Shown here: in pieces, positions 44,193 through 54,000 of the stretch
Numbering within the stretch: position 1 is the first letter of the stretch
How the letters are laid out: each line of letters starts with the position of its first letter
Origin: Paraescarpia echinospica
Lineage: Eukaryota; Annelida; Polychaeta; Sabellida; Siboglinidae
DNA length: 64,000 bases
Reading direction: 5' to 3'
Assembly: GCA_020002185.1 (NCBI GenBank)
Contig: CM034533.1
Span: 40,714,021-40,778,020, forward strand
Notes under the pieces: model-generated
What the model was told of the DNA's origin: nothing
Seen by the model: only the letters and a program-made list of their open reading frames with translations
The model's database searches: none
Program-made: the position numbers and the translations under genes

Positions 44193-44702
44193 GAAGTGTT
44201 GCGCGAGTATCCGGCCGTGTTCTGGACGCACTCGTCGTTTCGCTGGATGACACAGAATATGACGCATCTGTATGAACGCGTGAGAGATAGTGACGGGTTT
44301 GGCACAACGGGCCACTTGAACTTTGCCGTTACACATTCGGGCATGTTCCGCTACTTGCCGACAGACATCGAGAAACAGAAACATATAGACCAATTCGGCG
44401 CCACTGCTACCTTCGTCGTCAACACCCGCTCCAACTTCCACCAGGTGCTCTTGTCGTACTACCTGTGCGATCTCACGCAAGACTGCATCGCTCCCATGAA
44501 GAACCGATTCTGCCATTTCACCAGTGATAAAATCCGCAAGTTTGTCAAGTGTCACCGCTTCGACCAATCGCTGGCAAACGTACTTCTATTTACAAGGTGG
44601 CGGTACAACTCTACCCGATACGCTATTCGGGACAGCCGCCTCTTTAAAATTATACGTACCGCGACCTCGTATGTTAAGGTGAAAATATGCAAGAGAGCGT
44701 AA
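44193..44702 (+). CDS. Glycosyltransferase-like gene, last exon
   Basis: It is 169 codons plus TAA. The exon starts in phase 0 after TTGCAG. It encodes EVLREYPAVFWTHSSFRW (1-18), then GTTGHLNFAVTHSGMFRYLP (38-56), QFGATATFVVNTR (67-79), a CDLTQDCIAP pair of cysteines (92-98) and KCHRFDQSLANVLL (119-132). The order is that of DUF1647-type, probably nucleotide-sugar-transferase-fold proteins of invertebrates (YPAVFWxDSS..., AVTHPGMYxYLP, HRFDQS). Two N-glycosylation sequons (residues 22 and 139) fit a lumenal domain. The frame is open throughout and GC-richer than its surroundings, which supports a real exon. In this copy the family's usual D of WxDSS is H (WTHSS), so catalytic competence is uncertain. 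Substrate unknown. Confidence 0.7.
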   Translation, partial: EVLREYPAVFWTHSSFRWMTQNMTHLYERVRDSDGFGTTGHLNFAVTHSGMFRYLPTDIEKQKHIDQFGATATFVVNTRSNFHQVLLSYYLCDLTQDCIAPMKNRFCHFTSDKIRKFVKCHRFDQSLANVLLFTRWRYNSTRYAIRDSRLFKIIRTATSYVKVKICKRA

Positions 44703-45464
44703 TAACGAGAATCGGTTCTGTGTCCCTTATCCGACTCTCAGTCGCCTTGGTGAACTCGCCAGAAAGAGTGATATATTAACCGCACTTGGAATGGAATCAC
44801 TGCCGTTAGATGTGCGTGCGTGCGTGCGTGCGTGCATGTGGACAAAACTCGTATTTTGCAGTGAAGATCGTATTACCGAAGTTAGAGAAGAGTGAGAACT
44901 ATTATGATACGATACTGGCTCAATCACTGTGCAGGGGCCTCCATAGTCCTATATCCGGTGCCGTGGTTGTCTTGTTGTTAAGCTCATCTGTAATATATCA
45001 TGCATACATGGATATTACTCTCTTCGCAATATGATATTTAGGTCGTTCAGGGCCTTTAGGCCCCGTCAAGCAATACACGCTCAAATAACATCACGGCAGA
45101 GTGAACGTCACGCTTGAGTGAACATCTCTTCAGTGACGAGCACGGCACATATCTGCCCAGACGTCACATCTACAAAATAAAATTATTGGACCGTCCGCGT
45201 ATCGAACCAGATAATTCACCCTTGCTAAGTTTGAGATGATGTCTGACTCACATCACACTGAGCTCGTTTGACCCTAAAATAGGACAAACCTCAATAGATT
45301 TCGGATGGACATCGAGATTATAATAACGATTGCATGGACAATTGGACATGACAATAGTTTTGATATTGGTTGGCTATATCTAGTGTGCACTATGCTCACC
45401 AAAGCTAATTCTTACGACTGGCGACAAACCAATAACAATTGTGAAAATAATAATAATGCATAAA

Positions 45465-45554
<90 letters not shown>

Positions 45555-46075
45555 CGCGAAAGCGATAGAGATGTAAAGCCAGCTAGATATAAAAAACAAC
45601 AAAATAATATGCAATACTAAATAATAACTGTGATAGGTACGTGCCCTGTGTGTACCGAATGACAAACTTTATCCTAATTACCTGTCCACCTTGTTTGGAA
45701 TTATTTTCCCAGCGATGGGACGACCAGTACCCCTCTACCAGCAGCAAGCATGCCGACCCACCGCAGTGCTGAACCGCAAACAGATGCCTGCCACGCCTCT
45801 AGCGTAGAGCGCAGTCGACCGCCTGGCGCCGGGCGCTTTCACGTCTATCTCCCCAATTAACTTGCCTTGGAATCCCGGCTAATTAGTGCATCGACAGTGT
45901 CTCACCGGTGTGAAATACTTGCTCCAGAAGTCTATATGTAATAAGAAACGTGTGTAACATGTTGACATAATCTAAATATACTCAATCTAGTGATGATGTC
46001 AACGCAGCGGATCAGTACAACAACAGTAGCTGTAGCTGTAGCTGTAGTAGCAGAGCGGTAGTAGCGGTAGGCAAT
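44703..46075. other. No gene seen; (CGTG)n and (AG)n microsatellites
   Basis: (GTGC)n lies at about 44810-44836. An AATAAA at 45176-45181 could serve the preceding gene but is 470 bp from its stop. A perfect (AG)n of about 80 bp runs from 45468 to 45549. The GC-rich patch at 45700-45860 has no supported ORF. Confidence 0.55.
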
Positions 46076-46076
46076 G

Positions 46077-46368
46077 GGATAAGTTCTTATACAGCGCAGT
46101 ATCCAGTCCTTGGGACTGCTCAAAGCGCTTTACAATTTACTCACTGGCAGACATGCTCAATTGAACTACATAGCGACTTCTCTTGGAAGCATTCAGCCAC
46201 GCTGCAATGCGCGAAGACTATTCGTACACAAATATCCGCAACTGTTTATAGCCAGGTACTCATTCATACAGTTGAGTAAACTGGAGAATCGTAGAGTGGA
46301 CGAACTTGCCCAAGGTTCGAAACGGCAGCACATTGATAGTCCGATGCTCTAGCCACTGCGCTTCAGTG
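46077..46368 (-). mobile_element. tRNA-derived SINE
   Basis: Reverse copy of the family at 22824. It contains AAGTTCTTATACAGCGCAGT, CACGCTGCAATG, the reverse of CAGTTTACTC and, at its tRNA head, CAAGGTTCGAAAC (B box in reverse) and GCTCTAGCCACTGCGC (A box in reverse). Confidence 0.75.
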
Positions 46369-46371
46369 CCA

Positions 46372-46570
46372 TATCTAAGAGGTTAGGACATCTGGTTCTC
46401 AGTGGAGGGAACCTAGTTTCGAACCATTTTGTTGCCGTTTCGAAGCTTGGCAATTTCGTTTACACCACGTTGTCCCAGTTCACTCAGGTTATAAATGAGT
46501 GCTTGGCTATAGCCAGTGGTGGTTCGATACAGGTATCGGCCGGCGTCAAAACTTGGACAATTTTGTTCAC
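46372..46570 (+). mobile_element. tRNA-derived SINE, head-to-head with its neighbour
   Basis: The head has A-box-like TAAGAGGTTAGGACATCTGG and B-box-like TAGTTTCGAACC, then CAGTTCACTC and TAAATGAGTGCTTGGCTATA like the 22824 copy. Its 5' end touches the 5' end of the minus-strand copy. Confidence 0.65.
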
Positions 46571-47400
46571 TCTATGTTGCATGTGTCTTTCGGAAGAGAC
46601 GCTATAAGCAGTTGGTTCCTTCCATCTGGTGCCAGCGGAAGTAAAATATGGTCAAAATGGAAAACACTTGTCGTGGACTGAGCTGGGATCTCATTCTCTA
46701 AAACTCCCATTGGCGTAACCGTTAATGTCCGAAAATGGGCAGTGTCAATTAATAGTAGAAGATCTATATTACTGTAATATTCCATGAGTAGGCCTGTAAT
46801 TCTAAGCAGGATCTACTAATGTATACACATTATATATTTCTACACAATAACTGTCCTGGTTCCTAGTCGATTTATCGGTGGCAGAGGTCCACTTTATCGA
46901 ACGCATACATGATTCATATTGCGAAGCCGCTTGATTCTATACACTCGATCGAGTGTACAGAATGCTGTATGGTATAATGCCCTTATGGGATATTTATCCA
47001 GAGTCACTTCAATGATTCTACAAGCTAGCCACGGATCAAGGGAACGGGATTTGTAAAAACGATCCCACCGGCGGGAACATATGCTAATGAGTGGCATAGG
47101 AATCGCGGAAGCCGTAGCGAGCAGCTGTTGAAATAGCCGCGAGACACACTTAAAAGTAACATTCCGTAGTTGCCCTAGGAAGGGCCAAACTATCGCGTTT
47201 TCACCGCTTACAAACGGCCATAAACACTGACAATCGGGAGGCGACAGTCATGCTGAGGGCGGCGGTGCTACGAAAGAACGTCAAAGCAATTGACGTTTCT
47301 TCACGAGACGTCTCCGTTCACTAGGACGAGGGCGAGTTGTAGATAGTGGCTGCAGACAAACGTTGTTGGACTCGTCGGGAGCGGCTCTAGATACTTATAC
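46571..47400. other. No gene seen
   Basis: Unique-looking sequence between the SINE pair and the repeat upstream of the LRR gene. The moderately GC-rich stretch 47100-47390 has no long ORF and could contain promoter sequence, but nothing specific is recognised. Confidence 0.5.
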
Positions 47401-47404
47401 AATA

Positions 47405-47745
47405 ACAAGGTATGTTGCTTCAACTGGTAGCCAGTTTAGGGCAGGTGTCTAAGCTAGTAGCCACAATAAGCTATGGTGCATCAACTACATGTAGTAGTCA
47501 GTTTAAGCTATTGTGCTCCAACTAGTAGCCAGTTTAAGCCATGGTGCTTCAACTAGTAGCCAGTTTAAAATACGTGCCACACCTAATAGCCTAAGGTATG
47601 GTGTTATAACTATAGCTGGTGTAAGATATGTTGCTTCAACAAGTAGCCAGGATAAAGCCAGCTTAAGGTTTAACAAGATTTAACAAGAGGTGTGATGTTT
47701 AAATTAGTAGCTAGTTTAAGGTATGGTGCTTCAACCAGTATGCAA
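47405..47745 (+). repeat. ~32-bp degenerate minisatellite upstream of the LRR gene
   Basis: Roughly ten copies of CTAGTAGCCAGTTTAAG..ATGGTGCTTCAA run up to about 105 bp before the LRR start codon. At 47669-47687 the array is interrupted by TTTAACAAGATTTAACAAG, the tail sequence of the CR1 LINE in this window. Confidence 0.85.
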
Positions 47746-47850
47746 TAGTACTAAAAAATACACTGCATGCAGCGTTATGTAAAATAATACGATTTCAATC
47801 AACTGATGTAGTTGTATTCCCTTTAAGAGGCCTGACCCAGGAGCGGACAT

Positions 47851-48071
47851 ATGATGTCTGTGTCGTGGCCTTCTGGCCTCAAGTGGCTCCTCTTTCTCGG
47901 CCTCGTCTCGCCGGGTCTCGCGAGTCTGGCACGGCGACGTTGTCCCGTGCTGGCGCCGTTCTTCTGCGAGTTCCGCGCTGGGACCGCCGGGACAGGAGAC
48001 ATCATCCGCGTGTGGCGCTACCGGTCACCCTTCCCACCTACCGGGCAGAATAAGAACTCGCTCGCGTACAG
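47851..48071 (+). CDS. LRR gene exon 1: signal peptide and N-cap
   Basis: ATGATG start; the first ATG (47851) is used, although the second (47854) would give the same signal peptide. The donor ACAG|GTTGGT starts at 48072. It ends in phase 2; the split codon AG|G encodes Arg with exon 2. Confidence 0.75.
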
Positions 48072-51000
48072 GTTGGTCGGTTGATGTATGCTCATGTATG
48101 TATGTATAAGGGCGTCTTCTTCAAGGGCAGGGAAAACACAACATCCACTATCTGTTCGTGAAAGTACGTTATATGTTACTTCATCGGGTGTAAGAAATTA
48201 AATTCGCCGTCTGTTTTCGGTCCGCGTTGAAGCCGCTAATTTTATTTGCTTAATGTGATAGCGACGTGATGGCACTACTAAACAGTCCGCCATTCGCATA
48301 TGAAGTGGCATCCCAAGTTCATGCTAATTGCGTCTGTACTATTTATCCGACGGTAGGAATTACCCGAACTTTCCCTACAGGTACTGAGACTCAGTCATTG
48401 GGTAAATAAACACATCGTTGTAACATGCAGGCGGTCGGCACCAAGTGGGAGGCGAGGTGTCGTCTTCCCCCGGTTTCTTCCAGTCGATGTACAAGTGGAG
48501 AGACTCACGCTGATCTACGCCGACTTGAGGCGCATTCCGCCGGCAGCCTTCGCCAACCTTGCGGTAGGTCGATCACTTCATCCGCTCACTCAGCTGTGAT
48601 CATGAATGCCGTATTCATTCATTCTGTGTGTGGCCAGGTAGGGCGTCTACCTGGCCACACACAGTGGTATACACGTACGCACGCACTCTCCCACGCACAC
48701 ACAACACACATGCTCGCACGCACGCACGCACACACACAATTGATTGTGTACAAATAATCTTCTCGCTATATTTTGGACCGTTGCTGAATGCTTCTCAGAG
48801 CAGTTGAGACGACGTTCAAATCAAATGATTAGCTTTGAGCCTGGATACAGGCTATATAATAATTATAACTTAACTTAAATGGGAACGGAAGCACATGTCA
48901 CCCGCTGATTACTTTCTTCGTTGAGAGATTGGTCAGTGAAATTACAGATTGTCCGTCTGTAGGTGACGGACATTGACCTGCAGGGCAACCAGTTGACGAA
49001 CAACATCGCCGGACAAGCGTTTGAAGGTATAGCGCCCTCTCTTCGTCGACTCGGTCTCGCATGGTGCGCCATCACGCGATTGGACGAGGCGTTATTCCGT
49101 GGCATGTTCTCGCTAGAGGCGCTGCATTTGGAGGAGAACGCCATAAGGTCCATACCCAGTAAACTGTTTCAGGTGAGATACGCAGCATATCACCGTATTC
49201 CCTTGCATTGTATAATACGGGTGTGTTTGTACATTGTTTCTCCGATAGCAGTATACCTTATGTATGGACATCTTTAACGATTGAGAGGAGATCGAGGCTA
49301 TATTTGGCGGAGATAGATCGTTGAAATTGGTGGTGTATCAAAGTTCATAAGCAAGTGGAATTACTGATTGATAAGTATTATTCTTGCCTTAATATCATTC
49401 ATAAAGTAGCAGTAAACATATATTGAGTAGCAGTTGTGCTTAAAGTTAGTTAGATAAAGTATTTTAGGACACTTTAGTCTAGTGAGTGATAATAGGGTAC
49501 GTTAGTTTACGGCTACGATAAGTTTGTAAACAAGATTTAACAAACCTCGTTATGTGGTAGAATATATAGGTGATAAAGTAACAACCATAAACTACCTACA
49601 TAAGATAATATCTGTGTAAGTCAGTACCTGCTAGACATTTTGATAAGGTAGCTTTGTTGTTAAAATTAAGCATTTGCGATAATCGGGCGAACTAAGTTTA
49701 TGTAGCTAGTGTCTCTCTTATTCGCTAGGGCGCTGTATAACCTAAATAAATAAGGCAGTCTAGCGTACGCAATCTTACGTAAAGTGTAACATTTGTGCAC
49801 AGAAAACAGTCTTCTTAAAGACTACATAGACAGTGAATAGTGTAAACACAGTTGACAAAACTATTTTAAATAGCTAATTAGATTATTATTATTAAATAAA
49901 TTCTGATATGGCGCCTTGCAAGCGGCAAGTCAAGGCAAAGAGACACTTGGTGTGCGACGACTGCCACAGTTGGGTAGATTTTGCCTTATCCGGCTGTACG
50001 AAGTCATGGACAGAAACCAAGGAAGAGGGATTCACCTTTCAGTGCGTGGGGTGTTGGAAGGTGAAATGTCTGGAGAAAGAGGTAGCTAGGTTGGTAGATA
50101 TTGTGAAGGGGATGGAGATGAGAATCAGCAAGGAGACAGATGGAATGGAGAGAGACGACAGGGATAAAGTTGGGAATACTGTGAAACTGAAGGAGCAGAG
50201 TAGTGGCAACAAGACCGAGGAAAGGAGACTGAGAGGAGGGAAGGTGATCGGAGGGGAAGAAAGTGGAGGATCGACGGCAGGAAATGTGACAGGTGTGAAG
50301 GTGGCAGGAGAGAAAGTGACCGTAGAGAAAGAGGTAGGAGGGAAAAAGAGACGGGAGAGGAGAGAAGGAAATGCAATGGGAGGAAAGATGACGGGAAGAA
50401 AGGAAGTGAGAGTACATGTGACAGAAGAGAAGTCGGGAGGGACGATGACAGGAAGAAAGGTGACAAGAGAAACAGCGTCAGGAAAGAATGGAACGGACGA
50501 GATTGTGACGGGAGAGCAGAAGACAGGGGAACAAGATTACAACCAGACAGATGCAAACCGTAGAAAGAGCTACACTGAGGCAGTGATTGAGGGGGCAATG
50601 AGGAAAGAGAGGGTGTTTATGGGCGATTCGATTATGAGAAAGACAGATAAGACTCTAAGCGAGGGGGAGGACGTCGTTGTTTGTCTACCGGGGGCTAGGA
50701 TAGAACATGTAACTGAAAGGGTAGAGAAGGTACTGGGGCATGGCAAGGGAGGGTCTATACTAGTACATGTAGGGACAAATAACGCAGAGAGGAAGGGAAC
50801 AACTGGGATAGTTCAGAAGTACAGACAGTTAGTGAAGAAGTTAAAGAAGACAAGAGTAGAACAGATTATCCTCTCAGGAATTTTGCCAGTAATGGGAGGA
50901 AGGGGGCCGACATATAGAAACTGCAAGAGGATGGCGATCAACGCACTAGTTGAGCAGATGTGTAAAGAAGAGGGGGTGGGATTCGTAGATTTATGGGGAT

Positions 51001-54000
51001 ACTTTGTTGGGAGGGAAGATATGTACATGAGAGATGGCCTACATCTAAGTGGAAAGGGGGCAGCAGTTTTCTCAGAGAACTTGCTGCAATCTGTTGACAG
51101 TGGGACAGGCTGCATCTATTTAAACTAGATTCGCAGGGGGGATTCACAGAGAAGCCTGAAACTGGAGGCATAGATAAAGACAGCAGAAATAAATCGGCAA
51201 AGAACAGCCTGGAAAACTGTTCTGAATCAGGATATAAATGCATTTGTTTAAATGCAAGGAGCATAGTAAACAAAAGAAGTGAACTAAACATTATGGTAGA
51301 AGATATTGACCCTCACATAATAGGTATAACCGAATCGTGGGCCACCACTGATATATCAGATGCCGAATTGGGACTAACAGGATATGTAATGTTTAGGAAA
51401 GATAGAATAGGAAGAAAGGGAGGTGGAGTTATTTTATATATTAAAGAATCTATCCAGGCTTATGAAATAAAATTAGAAAGAGAAGCAGATTGCGAAGAAG
51501 CTGTTTGGTGTAACATAGTTACAGGAAACTCAACGTTAACAGTTGGGTTAGTTTATCGAAGTCCAAACATAAGCATAGAAGAGAATGAAAAAATACAAAA
51601 CGCTATAAGGGAAGTAAGCAAACGGAACTGTATTATTATGGGGGACTTTAACCATGGGCATATACAATGGAAATCTCTACAGAGTATGGGGAGTGAGGAC
51701 CACAAGTTTTTAGTTTTAGTACAAGATAGTTTCCTTTCTCAACATGTGCTAGAACCAACCAGGGGAGAGAATGTGTTAGACTTAGTTTTGTCCTCACAGA
51801 AAGAATTAGTTGACAATGTCACGATATGTGAGCCACTGGGGAGTAGTGATCACAACCAGATACATTTTACCATCAAAGTAAAATCAGAAAGGAATAGTAA
51901 AAGCAGTATAGGAGAAATTTCCACAAAGGAAGGTATAAGGACATGAGGAAATATTTAGCAAAGATAGACTGGAATAACACACTGAAGAATAAGACAGCAA
52001 CCGAATGCTGGAATATCTTAAATAGTGAAATTAAGTGCATAGTCGATAAATTTGTACCTTTCAAAAAACAAGGGAAACGGTCTAAAAAGAAACACTTATC
52101 GAAAGAAGCCATTAGAAAAATTAAGTATAAACAAATGATGTGGAAGTCATATAGATGTACTGGAAATGATGAAGACTACAACATTTATAAAGAAGCACTT
52201 AATCAAGCTACAGCTGAAATTAGAAATTCAAAGAGAAGCTATGAAAAAAAATTAGCTAGTAATATAAAACATGACAGTAAGAGTTTTTATGCGTATATTC
52301 GAAGCAAACAGAAAGTTCAGGATAAGGTCGGTCCTCTAGAAGATAGTGCTGGAAATACAATATCAGAGGGATTCTTAATGGCAGAAGACCTGAATGAGTA
52401 TTTTAGTTCAGTGTTTACCAGGGAAGATATTAGTTCACTGCCAGTACCAGAGGCTAAGTTCAAGGGGGCAGATTCAGACTATTTAGGACAGTTAGTTGTA
52501 ACCTCGGAAATGGTAGCTAAGAAAATAAGGGCTATGAAGGATAATAAATCACCTGGAGTGGACGGGATTCCGCCCAAACTACTATTGGAAATTGTAGAAC
52601 AAATTAGCGTACCGCTTGCAACAGTTTTCAATTTGTCATTAGAAGAGGGAGTGGTTCCTTTAGAATGGAAAGAGGCAAACATTATACCGCTATTTAAAAA
52701 AGGTTCGAGAAACAAGTCGGAGAACTATAGACCATTGAGTTTAACATCAGTGATTTGCAAATCTTTAGAAAGATTAATTAAAGATCACATGGTGGATTTT
52801 CTTGTTAAACATAACTTGATAAACCCATCTCAACATGGGTTTTTAAAAGCGAGGTCATGCTTAACAAATATGTTATGTTTTTTTGAAGACATCACTAGGT
52901 GGGTAGATGAGGGATCACCAGTAGATATCATCTATTTAGATTTTCAAAAAGCTTTCGATAAAGTACCACATCAAAGATTACTCCTTAAGCTAAAGGCCCA
53001 TGGCATAGGAAATGGTATAATAAACTGGATAGAAACATGGCTGATTTACAGAAGACAACGTGTAGTAGTTGATGGGGAGGCTTCAAACTGGAAATCGGTA
53101 TTGAGTGGGGTACCACAGGGATCAGTATTAGGACCTATATTATTCTTAATACATATCAACGATTTGGATGATGAAATAACAAGCAAGGTGTTGAAATTTG
53201 CGGATGATACAAAAGTGTTTAGAAGGATTAAAAGTGATGGAGATAGACAGCATTTACAAGATGATCTTGACAGGTTGATCAAATGGTCTGAAAAGTGGTA
53301 AATGCTGTTCAATTTTGGGAAATGTAAATGCCTCCACACAGGTCATGGGAATGAAGAGGTAAAATATAAAATGGGGGGTACTGTTCTAAGTACTACTGTA
53401 AAAGAAAAGGACTTGGGGTTAACCATTAGTGCTGATATGAAGGTTTCAGAGCAGTGCGGAATTGCAGCGTCAAAGGGAAATCAAATCTTTGGATTAATTA
53501 GGCGAAATATAGCATATAAGAAAAAAGAATTAATAGTACCGCTGTACAAAACAATAGTGAGGCCTCATTTAGAATATTGTATACAAGCATGGAGGCCATA
53601 TCGCAAGAAGGACATAGATATGCTAGAAAGAGTACAGAGGAGAGCGACTAAAATGACACCAAATCTGAGGGATCTTAGTTACGAAATACGCCTAAAAGAA
53701 TGTGGTTTAACAACATTAGAGACCAGGAGATTGAGAGGAGATCACATAGAAGTGTTTAAAATATTGAATGGTTATGAAAATATTGATAAACATTTTTTTC
53801 TCAGTTAAGAAAAATAGAAGGACCAGAGGACATGAAGCTACATTAGTAAAGGAGCAGTGTAGATTAGATATAAGAAAGTTCTCATTCTCACAAAGGACTG
53901 TAAATGAATGAAACAGATTATCTCCTGATTGTGTTGGTGCTAGTAGCGTGAATGTTTAAAAATAAAATCGACACACACCTTAAAAAGGCGGGATACATGT

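Noticed and set aside
44193..44702. Calcium-channel alpha2-delta or Cache-domain protein
   Set aside because: Considered because of FAVTHSGMFRYLP, but the HRFDQS block, the VFWTHSS block and the upstream VVVTRASSDHF exon fit a glycosyltransferase-like family much better.
45405..45665. Minus-strand ORF with a long SLSLSL run
   Set aside because: Translation of a perfect (AG)n microsatellite.
48425..48757. ORF starting at 48425 as a gene
   Set aside because: It overlaps LRR exon 2 in the wrong frame; the phase carried from exon 1 gives a clear LRR instead.
50004..51291. Long minus-strand ORFs (100-157 residues) opposite CR1 ORF1
   Set aside because: Shadows of the low-complexity, purine-rich ORF1; rich in S, L, P and H without any domain.
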